Shown piece after piece: positions 17,615-26,069 of a DNA stretch of 64,000 bases; the first letter of the stretch is position 1, and every line of letters begins with the position of its first letter. The notes beneath the pieces were generated by a model. That model was not told the origin of the DNA. It saw only the letters and a list, made by a program, of their open reading frames with translations, and did no database searches. The translations under genes and the position numbers were made by a program. This DNA is from Amarobacter sp964507025. GTDB lineage: Bacteria > Chloroflexota > Dehalococcoidia > Tepidiformales > Tepidiformaceae. Where the stretch lies: positions 248,001 through 312,000 of the forward strand of contig CAZDOK010000001.1 in NCBI GenBank assembly GCA_964507025.1, read 5' to 3'.

Positions 17615-17620
17615 AGTATA
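17615..17620 (-). promoter_or_regulatory. Leaderless-type -10 element (secreted protein gene)
   Basis: TATACT on the minus strand, seven bases (CACTGGC) before the ATG at 17607. Confidence 0.55.
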
Positions 17621-17657
17621 GTCGCCCGTCCAGCCTTGCCGCCGCCCCATGCTGGCG

Positions 17658-17663
17658 CATAAT
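17658..17663 (+). promoter_or_regulatory. Leaderless-type -10 element (ABC ATPase gene)
   Basis: CATAAT ends seven bases before the GTG start at 17671. Confidence 0.5.
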
Positions 17664-17670
17664 CGCGGGA

Positions 17671-18582
17671 GTGTCAGCCATCCTCACCGAGCACCTGGTC
17701 AAGACCTTCGGGGATGTGCGCGCCCTCGACGGACTCGACCTCCAGGTCGAGCAAGGCGAGTTGTTCGGTTTCCTTGGCCCAAACGGAGCCGGGAAGAGCA
17801 CGACCATCCGCATCCTCCTGGACCTTATCCGTCCCACCAGCGGCCGCGCGCTGGTCTTCGGTCATGACTGCCAGGCCGAATCCGTGACCGTCCGCCGGAT
17901 GATTGGCTACCTGCCGAGCGACCCGGCATTCCCCCCGAAGATGACCGCGCACGAAGTGTTTGCGTACACCTCGCGCCTGCGCGGCGCTCCCCTTGATTCG
18001 GCCTACCGCGACGACCTCATCGAACGCCTGCGCGTCGACCCCGGCCGCGCCGTCTCCACCCTTTCGCGCGGGAACCGGCAGAAGGTGGGTGTCATCCAGG
18101 CACTCCTGGGAAAGCCTCCGTTGCTGATCCTCGACGAGCCGACCACGGGCCTCGACCCGCTCATCCAGGAGGAGGTCGAAGCCATCCTCCGCGAGGTCGT
18201 CGCCGAGGGCCGTACCGTCTTCTTCTCCTCCCACATCCTCCCCGAGGTCGAGTCGCTCTGCAGCCGCGCGGCCATCGTTCGGGAAGGGCGCATCGTTCGA
18301 GTCTTCGATCTTGCGGAGCAGCGCCGCATCGCGCCGGTCCGGGTCGAAGTCACCTTCGCGGCTCCGCTGCCGGAGGCTGCCTTCACAGGATTGCCATCGT
18401 CGACTGAACTGCTGGTGCGAGGGCCCAGGCAGCTCACACTCGAGGTCCGCGACGGTTTCGACCCGCTCATCAAGTGGCTGGCCAACTTCGATGTGGAGAC
18501 CATGGAGGCGCGGCCTCAGACTCTGGAGGAGCTCTTCGTGGGTTACTATCGCGCCGGAGAGCCCGGGGAGATTCCAGAATGA
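17671..18582 (+). CDS. ABC transporter ATP-binding protein (ABC-2 type exporter)
   Basis: A 303-residue ATPase. Walker A GPNGAGKST is near residue 38, the signature is LSRGNRQK, Walker B LLILDEPTTGLD, and the switch His lies in FFSSHILPE. A C-terminal extension of about 80 residues is typical of ABC-2 exporter ATPases of the CcmA/DrrA type. It would drive export of an unknown substrate through the permease encoded next. The GTG start is supported by CATAAT seven bases upstream and by the family start at AILTEHLVKTFG. The TGA overlaps the permease ATG (ATGA). Confidence 0.9.
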   Translation: MSAILTEHLVKTFGDVRALDGLDLQVEQGELFGFLGPNGAGKSTTIRILLDLIRPTSGRALVFGHDCQAESVTVRRMIGYLPSDPAFPPKMTAHEVFAYTSRLRGAPLDSAYRDDLIERLRVDPGRAVSTLSRGNRQKVGVIQALLGKPPLLILDEPTTGLDPLIQEEVEAILREVVAEGRTVFFSSHILPEVESLCSRAAIVREGRIVRVFDLAEQRRIAPVRVEVTFAAPLPEAAFTGLPSSTELLVRGPRQLTLEVRDGFDPLIKWLANFDVETMEARPQTLEELFVGYYRAGEPGEIPE

Positions 18583-19454
18583 GCTCCTTTCCGGTAGCGG
18601 CGCGCACGCTCAGGGAGATGCGCTGGACCATCTTCTGGTTCGGTGTTGGGCTTGCCTTGTACGGCGCCGCCATGGTCTTGCTTTACCCCCAGTTCGAGGA
18701 CTACCTCGAGGAGGTCGCAGCCACCTATCCCGAAGGCATCCTCGACTTCTTCGGCGGGGGCGACATCACCACTCCGCAGGGCTTCCTTACCCTGGAATAC
18801 CACACCTTCGCCGTCATCATCATGATGATCTTTGCCCTGGTGGTCGCGACAGGCGCCCTTGCGGGCGAGGAGGGCAGAGGCACCGCCGAGACCCTGCTCG
18901 CGCAGCCGCTTCCGCGCCGGCGCATCATCGTCGAAAAGGCCCTGGCCGTCCTGTCGGGCGCCGTCCTCGTATGCGCCATCATCTGCGCCGGCTGGCTGAT
19001 GAGCGTCCCATTTGTCGACTTCCACGGTGAGCTGACGCTGATCGATCTGATCGGGGCGACCTTCGGCATGTTGCCGACCGTGGCCCTCTTCACCGCGCTC
19101 GGCTTTTCCCTCGGAGCCGTCGCGCCGTCGCGGGGATTCGCGGCCGGGATCCTCGTAGCGCTGGCGGTTGCTGCCTACCTGGTCGCCTCTCTCGCGCAGG
19201 TAGTCCAGCCAATCGAGTGGGCGCGCTTTCTCAGCCCCTACCACTACTCCGACGGGTCGCGCTGGCTCATCGATGGCCCGGTCTGGTGGCACCAGGTGCT
19301 GCTGTTGTTCTCGTCAGGGCTCATCTTCGCCCTTGCCGTGCGCGCGTTCGAAGGCCGCGAGATCGGCGCGGGCACATGGCAGTTCAAGGCTCTGCTTCGG
19401 GGCCGGCGGCCCCGGCGGCCGGCAGGAGGCCCGCAGGCCGCGGCTCCCGCGTGA
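18579..19454 (+). CDS. ABC-2 type transporter permease
   Basis: A 291-residue integral membrane protein with about six hydrophobic segments. The conserved loop GALAGEEGRGTAETLLAQPL around residue 95 marks the ABC-2 permease family (the E-E-x-R-G-T-x-E-x-L-L pattern of bacitracin/daunorubicin-type exporters). It pairs with the ATPase whose stop it overlaps. The C-terminal tail is Arg/Pro-rich and cytoplasmic. The substrate is not predictable. Confidence 0.87.
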   Translation: MSSFPVAARTLREMRWTIFWFGVGLALYGAAMVLLYPQFEDYLEEVAATYPEGILDFFGGGDITTPQGFLTLEYHTFAVIIMMIFALVVATGALAGEEGRGTAETLLAQPLPRRRIIVEKALAVLSGAVLVCAIICAGWLMSVPFVDFHGELTLIDLIGATFGMLPTVALFTALGFSLGAVAPSRGFAAGILVALAVAAYLVASLAQVVQPIEWARFLSPYHYSDGSRWLIDGPVWWHQVLLLFSSGLIFALAVRAFEGREIGAGTWQFKALLRGRRPRRPAGGPQAAAPA

Positions 19455-19533
19455 GACCCGGTGAACCCTGGCGCGTAGCGTCGTAGCATGACACCGCACC
19501 GCCGTGCTCCTGCAGGCGGCTACCGGAGGCCCC

Positions 19534-20343
19534 ATGCCACGCGGAGAATGGACCGAACGGTGGAAGTCGCTGGCCTCCATCGACCTCATGACTGGCCCTG
19601 CCGGCGAGGAGCGAATGGTCGAACGCTGGCGCGAGCTCGCCGAACGCCTCGATGCCGGCAGCGAGACCCGTCCCGACCCGATCCTGGATTTCGTCCTTGA
19701 ACGGCTCACGTCTGAGATGACCGTCATCGATATTGGCGCCGGCGTAGGACGGTGGACCGTCCCACTTGCCGCGCGTGCGCACCACGTAACCGCTGTCGAA
19801 CCGGTTGAGGGCATGCGGCGGGTGCTCCGCGAGCGGCTGGCCGCCCGCCAGGTGGCCAATGTCTCGATCGTGGAAACGCCGTGGCTCGATGCCGCTGTCG
19901 AGCCGCACGATGTCGTAGTGGCGGCTTACTCGATGTACACATCGACTGACCTCGCGGCGTTCGCGCGGAAGATGGAACGAGACGCAAGAAGCCTCTGCTG
20001 CCTGGCCATGCGGCTCCCCGCGCACGACGGCATCATCGGTGAGCTTTCCGAGCGCATTCACGGGGAGTGGCACGATAGCCCCAACTTCATCGTTGGCTAC
20101 AACGCCCTCCTCGAGGCCGGGTTTGCTCCCAATGTCTACATCGAGCCCGCCCCGGTCCGTTACTGGACCGATCCGAACATCGCCGAAGCGGTCGTCCGTG
20201 CTCGTCGCCACCTCCGTCTGGAGGACGACCGCAACGACGCGCTGATCCGCCAGACGCTTGAACGGCGCCTCCGTGAAACACCTGGGGGTTACTGTTGGCC
20301 GGACTGGATGCGTGCCGCCATGATCTGGTGGGAGCCGGCGTAG
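19534..20343 (+). CDS. Class I SAM-dependent methyltransferase
   Basis: A 269-residue protein. The SAM-binding loop is VIDIGAGVGRWTVPLA near residue 70, followed by the acidic end of strand 2 in VTAVEPVEGM. The rest is a Rossmann-type core with a C-terminal extension (YCWPDWMRAAMIWWEPA). The start is the ATG 19534, with GGAGG four bases upstream; TAGCAT about 45 bases upstream may be the -10. The substrate is unknown. Its stop lies 21 bases from the convergent ddh stop. Confidence 0.8.
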   Translation: MPRGEWTERWKSLASIDLMTGPAGEERMVERWRELAERLDAGSETRPDPILDFVLERLTSEMTVIDIGAGVGRWTVPLAARAHHVTAVEPVEGMRRVLRERLAARQVANVSIVETPWLDAAVEPHDVVVAAYSMYTSTDLAAFARKMERDARSLCCLAMRLPAHDGIIGELSERIHGEWHDSPNFIVGYNALLEAGFAPNVYIEPAPVRYWTDPNIAEAVVRARRHLRLEDDRNDALIRQTLERRLRETPGGYCWPDWMRAAMIWWEPA

Positions 20344-20364
20344 TTCGTTCCGGGGATACGGGGC

Positions 20365-21351
20365 TTAAAGCATTTCCCGGCGCAGTTCTTCCCCGCTTTT
20401 CGGTGAAAGTAGGCCGGGCGGGATGTCGAACACCGTCCGCGCGCCGCTCTCTCCCTGGCGGTTGAGGCGGAACGCGGCGCGCGCATAGGCGACCATCACA
20501 CTCGCGGTGAATTCCGGGTTGCTTTCGAGCTTGAGCGAGTACTCGATGACCTGCGTCGTGCCGGCGCCAGTAGTGCCGCTGCGCATGACGAACCCGCCAT
20601 GCGGCATTGTCGAGTGCTCCCGCCGCAATTCGTCCTCGCCGACGAAATGCACCGTTGTGTCGTATTCCACGAAGTAGTCGGGCATGGTCACGATCGCCCG
20701 TTCGACCGCCGCAGCGTCTGCCCCTGGTTCGAGCACCACGTAGCACACGCGCGTGTGCTTCTCGCGGGTCGTGAGCTCCGGGCGTGATCCGCCGCGAACC
20801 TGTTCCATGGCCTCGGGCGAGGGGATGGTGTACTGGACGCCGCCGCGAACGCCGGGCACACGCCTGAGGGCGTCCGAATGCCCCTGGCTGAGCCCCGGAC
20901 CCCAGAAGGTGTAGCCCTCGCCCTCGGGCAGTACCGCCTCGGCGTACAGCCGGTTGATGGAGAACAGCCCCGGATCCCAACCGACCGAGATAACAGCCGT
21001 GTGCCCGCCACGCCGTGCGGCTCTATCGACGGCGTCGAAGTACTCGGGGATCCTCGCGTGGGTGTCGAAGCTATCGACGGTATTGAAGTGGGCCGCCAGC
21101 GCCGGGCCTTGTTCGGGAAGGTCGCTCTTCGAGCCGCCGCACAACATCAGCACATCGATGGCTCGAGCGAAGTCCGCCGCCCGATCGAGGGAGTGCACCG
21201 GAACGTTGCTGTCTAGGAGGTTCAACTCGGCGGAGCGGCGTCGCGTGAATACCGCGACAAGCTCCATGTCCGGGGTCTGCTGCAGCGCCCAGTCGGCGCC
21301 CCTTCCGAGGTTTCCATAACCAGCGATGCCAATCCGGATCTTGTCGTTCAT
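20365..21351 (-). CDS. ddh: meso-Diaminopimelate D-dehydrogenase
   Basis: An NADPH-dependent enzyme that interconverts L-tetrahydrodipicolinate plus ammonia and meso-diaminopimelate in a single step of lysine and peptidoglycan synthesis. The 328-residue protein shows the Rossmann start IRIGIAGYGNLGRGADWAL, the substrate-site stretch GWDPGLFSINRLYAEA, and GPGLSQGHSDALRRVPGV, all typical of Ddh. The ATG at 21351 leads into the Rossmann strand; a GTG three codons upstream is possible. No other lysine gene is adjacent. Confidence 0.92.
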   Translation of the reverse strand: MNDKIRIGIAGYGNLGRGADWALQQTPDMELVAVFTRRRSAELNLLDSNVPVHSLDRAADFARAIDVLMLCGGSKSDLPEQGPALAAHFNTVDSFDTHARIPEYFDAVDRAARRGGHTAVISVGWDPGLFSINRLYAEAVLPEGEGYTFWGPGLSQGHSDALRRVPGVRGGVQYTIPSPEAMEQVRGGSRPELTTREKHTRVCYVVLEPGADAAAVERAIVTMPDYFVEYDTTVHFVGEDELRREHSTMPHGGFVMRSGTTGAGTTQVIEYSLKLESNPEFTASVMVAYARAAFRLNRQGESGARTVFDIPPGLLSPKSGEELRREML

Positions 21352-21415
21352 GAAGGTCACACAAAGCGCGGGTGCCAGCCGGCATCCGGGGGAAGTGAAG
21401 TAGGGATGGGGGAAC

Positions 21416-21492
21416 TGGTGGGCGATACTGGATTCGAACCAGTGACCTCTGCGATGTCAACGCAGCGCTCTAACCATCTGAGCTAACCGCCC
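21416..21492 (-). tRNA. tRNA-Val (anticodon GAC)
   Basis: The minus strand folds as a full tRNA: acceptor GGGCGGT with ATCGCCC, D arm TAGCTCAGATGGTTAGAGC, anticodon stem CTGCG/CGCAG enclosing loop TTGACAT (anticodon GAC), and T arm with GGTTCGAATCC. The 3' CCA is encoded (21418-21416). It reads the valine codon GUC. Confidence 0.96.
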
Positions 21493-21505
21493 ACGCGGAA
21501 GCTCC

Positions 21506-21511
21506 AGTGTA
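21506..21511 (-). promoter_or_regulatory. Extended -10 promoter of tRNA-Val
   Basis: On the minus strand TGGTACACT (TG-N-TACACT) ends about 13 bases before the tRNA 5' end, an extended -10 element with no clear -35. Confidence 0.5.
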
Positions 21512-21555
21512 CCACGCGCCCGCGTTTGTTCCACCGCCGCAGTGCCCGGCTGTGC

Positions 21556-21561
21556 TACACT
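21556..21561 (+). promoter_or_regulatory. Extended -10 promoter of the thrS T-box leader
   Basis: TGCTACACT (TG-N-TACACT) would start the thrS leader near 21568. It is arranged back to back with the tRNA-Val promoter. Confidence 0.5.
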
Positions 21562-21567
21562 TCGCTC

Positions 21568-21846
21568 CTGCGGCACCACCGCACGCCAACCGAAGACCAA
21601 CCGGCTGTGACCGGGACGAGTAGCCAGCCGCCCCTTCCAGAGAGCCCGCGCCACCGGCTGAAAGCGCGGCGCCAGGCAGGCGAAAACCCCCCGCGAGCCT
21701 GCTCCGAAGCCTCCTTCCCGGGGAAGGACGATAAGGAAGCACGAATGGGCCCCGTTACCGGCCCGCAACGAGTCCGGCTCATTGGCCGGTGAAGTTGGGT
21801 GGAACCACGAGCGCGTCTCTCGTCCCGGCACGGAGACGCGCTCTTT
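21568..21846 (+). promoter_or_regulatory. T-box leader of thrS
   Basis: The roughly 280-base leader has the usual T-box landmarks: GACGAGTAG with the AGTA motif in the 5' half, CAGAGAGCC, a helical GC-rich middle, and the antiterminator sequence GTTGGGTGGAACCACGAG (T-box proper GGGTGGAACC, 21797-21806). It is followed by an intrinsic terminator. Uncharged tRNA-Thr should stabilise the antiterminator and raise thrS expression. Several ACC (Thr) triplets are present; the exact specifier codon could not be fixed by eye. Confidence 0.88.
21809..21846 (+). terminator. T-box regulatory terminator
   Basis: GAGCGCGTCTC (21809-21819) pairs perfectly with GAGACGCGCTC (21833-21843), an 11-bp stem followed by TTTGCT. 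The 5' arm begins at the end of the T-box sequence, as expected for a terminator that competes with the antiterminator. The stretch 21847-22028 holds no gene. Confidence 0.85.
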
Positions 21847-22028
21847 GCTGTGCGCCAGGCGCGCCCGGCCCAATCCCGGAGGTGGTTCCCGTGTCGCTTG
21901 CGCACCTGCCTGTCGCACTCCTGCATGCCACGGCGAGCACTACCTCGCGGCTTGCGGCCGCTCCCGACCGAACAACGACCGGCTACTAACCGCCTCGGCC
22001 AACCGCCGATGGCTACTCGAGGACCCCG

Positions 22029-23819
22029 ATGCCCGAACAACTCGAATCCCACGTCGACCTCAACTCCATCCCGAAGGACGAACGTCTCGCGCGTATGCGC
22101 CACTCAGCCGCGCACGTGCTCGCCGAAGCCATGGTTGAGCTCTTTCCCGACGCCGAGCTCGGGATCGGTCCGCCCATCGATACCGGCTTTTACTACGACT
22201 TCCGCCTCCCGCGTTCGCTGACGCCGGAGGACCTGATCTGGCTCGAAGAGCGCATGCGCAAGAGCGTGAAGGGCAAGCACCCCTTCCAGATGGCGGCCAT
22301 CACGAAGGCCGAAGCCCAGCAACGCTGGAAAGACCAGCCGTTCAAGCTCGATCTGCTCTCCGAACTCGAAGAGGGCAACGTCACCCAGTGCACCCATGCG
22401 AACTTCACCGACCTCTGCCGCGGCGGACATGTCAACGACACGAGCGAGATCGGCGCCTTCAAGCTCATGAGCATCGCCGGCGCCTACTGGCGCGGCAGCG
22501 AGAAGAATCCCCAGCTCCAGCGCGTCTACGGCGCCCTCTTCGAGACCCCTGAGGAACTGGCCGAACATGAGCACCAGCTGGAGGAAGCCCGCCGGCGGGA
22601 CCATCGCCGCATCGGCAAGGAGATGAAGATCTTCGAGCTCTTCGACGAGGTGGGCCCGGGCCACGTCGTCTGGCTCCCCAACGGCGCCACGATCCGCCGC
22701 GAGCTCATGCGCTGGATGGAAGACCTGGAGCTCGAGCAGGGCTACCTGCACGTCATCACGCCCAATGTCTCCAAGCGCCAGCTCTACGTGAAGTCCGGAC
22801 ACTGGGACCACTTCCACGATTCCATGTATCCGGTGATGGAGCGCGAGGACGAGGAGTACGTGCTCCGGCCGATGAACTGCCCGTCACACATCATGGTCTT
22901 CGCGGGCGAGTTGCACTCCTACCGCGAGCTGCCCATGCGCATCGCCGAGTTCGGCAACATGCACCGCTGGGAGAAGAGCGGCCAGGTCACCGGCATGAGC
23001 CGTGTCCGCATCATGACCCTCAACGACGCCCACATCTTTTGCGCCGATGTCGAGCAGGTAGAAGCCGAGGTCGAAGGCGTGCTCCACCTCATGGAGAAGG
23101 TCTACGGCACCCTCGGCCTGAAGAACTACCGCTACCGTCTCTCCCTTGGCGACCCCGAGAACAAGGAGAAGTACGTCGACAACCCGCCCATGTGGGAGAA
23201 GGGCGAGAACCTGCTCCGCCGCGTGCTCAACAAGGTCGGCCTCGAGTACTTTGAGGCCAAGGACGAGGCCGCCTTCTACGGGCCGAAGATCGACGTCCAG
23301 TTCATGACCGCGCAGGGCAAGGAGGAGACCCTCGTCACCGTCCAGGTCGACTTCCACTTCCCCCACCAGTTCGGCCTCGAATATGTCGGCGAGGATGGCG
23401 AGCGCCACGAGCCGATCATCGTCCACCGGGGTGTCATCTCCACGATGGAACGCATGGTCGCGCTGCTCATCGAGGAGTACGAGGGCAACTTCCCGCTCTG
23501 GCTGGCGCCGCAACAGGCAGTCGTCATCCCCATCGCCGACCGCCACATCGAGTACGCGGAGGAGGTGGCCGCGCAATTGAAGGCCCACCGCCTCCGGGTG
23601 GAGGTCGATGTGCGCGGCGAGCGCATGAACGCCAAGATCCGCGACGCCCAGATGCGCAAGGTGCCGTACATGCTCGTGGTCGGCGACCGCGAGGCCGAGG
23701 CGAATGCGGCCGCGCTGCGCGTCCGTGGCGGCGGCGATGTCGGAGCCGTCCCCGTGGCGGAAATTGTCGAACGCCTGCGGAAGGAGCGCGACGACAAGTC
23801 GCTGACGCTCTGGGCTTAA
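22029..23819 (+). CDS. thrS: Threonyl-tRNA synthetase (TGS domain absent)
   Basis: A 596-residue class II synthetase. The editing domain begins at once (MRHSAAHVLAEAM near residue 23, later DLCRGGHV). The catalytic core carries motif 2 and zinc ligands in RPMNCPSHIMVF, LNDAHIFC and IIVHRGVISTMERM. The anticodon domain closes the protein (VPYMLVVGDREAEAN). The usual N-terminal TGS domain of about 60 residues is missing, and no upstream frame supplies it. The gene stands alone under a T-box leader. Confidence 0.95.
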   Translation: MPEQLESHVDLNSIPKDERLARMRHSAAHVLAEAMVELFPDAELGIGPPIDTGFYYDFRLPRSLTPEDLIWLEERMRKSVKGKHPFQMAAITKAEAQQRWKDQPFKLDLLSELEEGNVTQCTHANFTDLCRGGHVNDTSEIGAFKLMSIAGAYWRGSEKNPQLQRVYGALFETPEELAEHEHQLEEARRRDHRRIGKEMKIFELFDEVGPGHVVWLPNGATIRRELMRWMEDLELEQGYLHVITPNVSKRQLYVKSGHWDHFHDSMYPVMEREDEEYVLRPMNCPSHIMVFAGELHSYRELPMRIAEFGNMHRWEKSGQVTGMSRVRIMTLNDAHIFCADVEQVEAEVEGVLHLMEKVYGTLGLKNYRYRLSLGDPENKEKYVDNPPMWEKGENLLRRVLNKVGLEYFEAKDEAAFYGPKIDVQFMTAQGKEETLVTVQVDFHFPHQFGLEYVGEDGERHEPIIVHRGVISTMERMVALLIEEYEGNFPLWLAPQQAVVIPIADRHIEYAEEVAAQLKAHRLRVEVDVRGERMNAKIRDAQMRKVPYMLVVGDREAEANAAALRVRGGGDVGAVPVAEIVERLRKERDDKSLTLWA

Positions 23820-23825
23820 GCCCGT

Positions 23826-23863
23826 GGCAAGGGTGGGGATCCCGCGGGCGCCCTACCCTTGCC
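23826..23863 (+). terminator. Hairpin after thrS
   Basis: GGCAAGGGT (23826-23834) pairs with ACCCTTGCC (23855-23863). There is no U-tract, so it is a weak or factor-assisted terminator. Confidence 0.45.
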
Positions 23864-23904
23864 TGCCGATTGCCCGGGTCCTCGACCCGGGCCAGCATAG
23901 GCCC

Positions 23905-24606
23905 ATGAAGAAGCTTCTCCTTGCGCTCCTCGTTGCTGTCTCCTCGTTCGCTCTCTTCGCATGCGGCGGAGACGACGATACTGAGAAGGGCAACGGCGGC
24001 GGCGGGTCCGATTCCACGCCCACTTCAGCCGCCGCCGCCAAAGGTACTCCCACCGCCCAGGACCTCGGTCGCCTCTCAACGATCGACGTCCCGGGCTTCA
24101 CTCGGTCCGATAGCCGAGTGGTTGCCTCGGCCGCCAACGCGCTCTACACCTCCACAGAAAAGACCGCGGGCGGCGCCAACATCCTCGTGACCGTCCGCGT
24201 CGCGGGCTGCGATCCGTTCATCTGCGCCACCCTCGACCGGAAGGACTACGAAGGCGCCGAAGCGCAGCGCAACCTCAAGTCCGTCCTTTCAACGGCCCTC
24301 ATCGAAAGCTCTGACCTCGTGTGGGACTTCGGGGACGTCGAACTCGCCCCCGGCAAGACTGGCCTCCACACCTACGCCGTCGGATACCTCGAAACCAGGG
24401 ACGCCTCGGGTACCTCGCGCGTCTCCGCAAACGCCTACCGCGCCTGGTACCACGACGGCAACCTGCACATCTTCATCGAAGTCTTCCAGCGTGGCGGCGA
24501 CTCGCCCCAGTCGCTGGAAGACGTGAAGGCCCTGATGTCGATGGCGGAGGCCGAGAAAGCCGCTAAAGACGTCTTCGCCGCTTTCGTTCCCGAGTTCGGC
24601 AAGTGA
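23905..24606 (+). CDS. Lipoprotein of unknown function
   Basis: A 233-residue exported protein. The signal MKKLLLALLVAVSSFALFAC ends in a lipobox with the modified cysteine at position 20, then a Gly/Asp/Ser-rich tether. The mature domain contains a Cys pair (VAGCDPFICATLD) that may form a disulfide and a predicted mixed alpha/beta fold, not assigned to a family. It stands alone, and its stop is four bases from the convergent esterase stop. Confidence 0.75.
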   Translation: MKKLLLALLVAVSSFALFACGGDDDTEKGNGGGGSDSTPTSAAAAKGTPTAQDLGRLSTIDVPGFTRSDSRVVASAANALYTSTEKTAGGANILVTVRVAGCDPFICATLDRKDYEGAEAQRNLKSVLSTALIESSDLVWDFGDVELAPGKTGLHTYAVGYLETRDASGTSRVSANAYRAWYHDGNLHIFIEVFQRGGDSPQSLEDVKALMSMAEAEKAAKDVFAAFVPEFGK

Positions 24607-24610
24607 GGCG

Positions 24611-25639
24611 TTAGCGCGACTCGAAGAACTCCCAAACTGCGCGCGTTGCATCGAGTTCCTGTGATGGCACGCCCTGGAGCGCCGTCGTTTGCGCCGGCAT
24701 CTGCCCACCCGGCCACGGGTGGTCGGCGCCCGCGATAACAACGAGCGAAGCGGTGGTGCCGTCGTGGCATTCGCTCCACGTCGTCGTCGTGATCGCACCC
24801 TCGGTCCTGGTTGCGGGCTGTGCGTCGCAGTCGAGTCCGGAGATCCACCGGCGCAGCGACTCGTCCATGGACACGTAACTCACCCCGCTGATGGAGCGAG
24901 TTCCCGCGCCGCCTTCGATCGGGTGATTCCTGTCCGAGTCACCGTGGATGGCGAGCAGCTCTACCCCGGTCGCCGGCGCACAGACCGGGATTTCCAGCGA
25001 GCCTGCCACCGGCGCGGCGGCTGCGACCATCTCGCTCCGCTCGCATACGAACCTGAACGCCATCATCGCCCCGTTGGAGTGTCCCGTAACGAACACTCGC
25101 TCGCGGTTCACCGGCAGCGTGGCGCCCAGGTGCTCGATGAGCGCCGCCAGGAACCCGACATCATCAATGTCCTTTCGAACCGCTGGTCCGCAGCACGCGC
25201 CAGCGTTCCATGTGCGGTCGACTCCGTCGGGAAACACGACAGCGAATCCCTCGGACTCGGCCAGTGCCTCGAACCGGGAATTCTCCGCGAACTGGTCTCC
25301 CGAGCCGAGGCCGCCATGGAGGGCCACGACGAGGACGAGGTTCGAATCGGCCGTTGCTCCGGTCGGCACATACAGCCGGTAGCTGCGCTCCAGACCGCCA
25401 TGCCTGATGGCCCCCGTGGTCGTTCCGGTCTCGACCCGGAGCGGCCGGGAGGTCGGTGTCGCGGCCGGGGTGGCGTCCATTGATGGCCGCCACCCTCCAA
25501 CTGGCGAAGGTGAATCCGCAGACACCGAGGGGCTCGCCAGCGGCGGCTCTGCGTCCCCTCCCCGATCCCGGCAACCGGACAGAAAAAAGATGGGGGCCGC
25601 GACCAGCGCGAGCCCCATCACGAAATGCAGCTTCCGCAT
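24611..25639 (-). CDS. LpqC-like secreted esterase / PHB-depolymerase family lipoprotein
   Basis: A 342-residue alpha/beta-hydrolase of the polyhydroxybutyrate-depolymerase/feruloyl-esterase family. The signal peptide ends in the lipobox FFLSGC (Cys 23). The catalytic Ser sits in TGHSNGAMMAFRF; the oxyanion stretch is VVALHGGLGSGDQF; WNAGACCG with vicinal Cys and the final ADHPWPGG with the catalytic His match the family. It hydrolyses short esters outside the cell membrane. The ATG at 25639 has CATACT six bases upstream. Confidence 0.87.
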   Translation of the reverse strand: MRKLHFVMGLALVAAPIFFLSGCRDRGGDAEPPLASPSVSADSPSPVGGWRPSMDATPAATPTSRPLRVETGTTTGAIRHGGLERSYRLYVPTGATADSNLVLVVALHGGLGSGDQFAENSRFEALAESEGFAVVFPDGVDRTWNAGACCGPAVRKDIDDVGFLAALIEHLGATLPVNRERVFVTGHSNGAMMAFRFVCERSEMVAAAAPVAGSLEIPVCAPATGVELLAIHGDSDRNHPIEGGAGTRSISGVSYVSMDESLRRWISGLDCDAQPATRTEGAITTTTWSECHDGTTASLVVIAGADHPWPGGQMPAQTTALQGVPSQELDATRAVWEFFESR

Positions 25640-25645
25640 GCCGCC

Positions 25646-25651
25646 AGTATG
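25646..25651 (-). promoter_or_regulatory. Leaderless-type -10 element (esterase gene)
   Basis: CATACT on the minus strand, six bases (GGCGGC) before the ATG at 25639. Confidence 0.5.
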
Positions 25652-25662
25652 CGGCAGGTGGA

Positions 25663-26055
25663 CTACGAAGCGGCAGCCACCGCCTCGCCTTCGACTACTG
25701 ACTCGCCGTTCTGGTTCACCGTGACGACCTTGATGGTCGCCAGGCCGTCCTCGACCTTCGTCACTTCGAGCTTCGTCGTGAGCGTGTCGCCGGGCCAGAC
25801 CTGCTTGGTGAAGCGCACCCCGTACTTCTTCAGTGCCGTCACGCCGAGCCAGTCCGTCAGGGCGCGACCGGTCAGGCCCATGGAAAGCATGCCGTGGGCG
25901 AACACCGACGGGTAGCCGGCCATCTTCTGGGCCGCGCCTTCGTCGTGGTGCAGCGGGTTGAAGTCGCCGCTCGCGCCCGCGTACTTCACGATGTGCGTGC
26001 GGTTCACATTCTCGATCACGACCTGCTCGTGCTTGTCGCCTGCCTTGAGTGCCAT
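25663..26055 (-). CDS. MaoC-like hot-dog hydratase (HadB type)
   Basis: A 130-residue single hot-dog domain. The R-specific hydratase motif is present as YAGASGDFNPLHHDEGAA (Asp and His of the catalytic pair) with FAHGMLSMGLTGRAL. Such proteins hydrate enoyl-CoA or dehydrate hydroxyacyl thioesters. Here it follows a FAS1-like dehydratase-N gene by 14 bases, the heterodimer arrangement of HadAB or ChsH1/ChsH2. GGGGAGGG precedes the ATG. The context with thiolase-like and DUF35 genes suggests acyl-CoA catabolism. Confidence 0.85.
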   Translation of the reverse strand: MALKAGDKHEQVVIENVNRTHIVKYAGASGDFNPLHHDEGAAQKMAGYPSVFAHGMLSMGLTGRALTDWLGVTALKKYGVRFTKQVWPGDTLTTKLEVTKVEDGLATIKVVTVNQNGESVVEGEAVAAAS

Positions 26056-26069
26056 GTTCGTGCCCTCCC

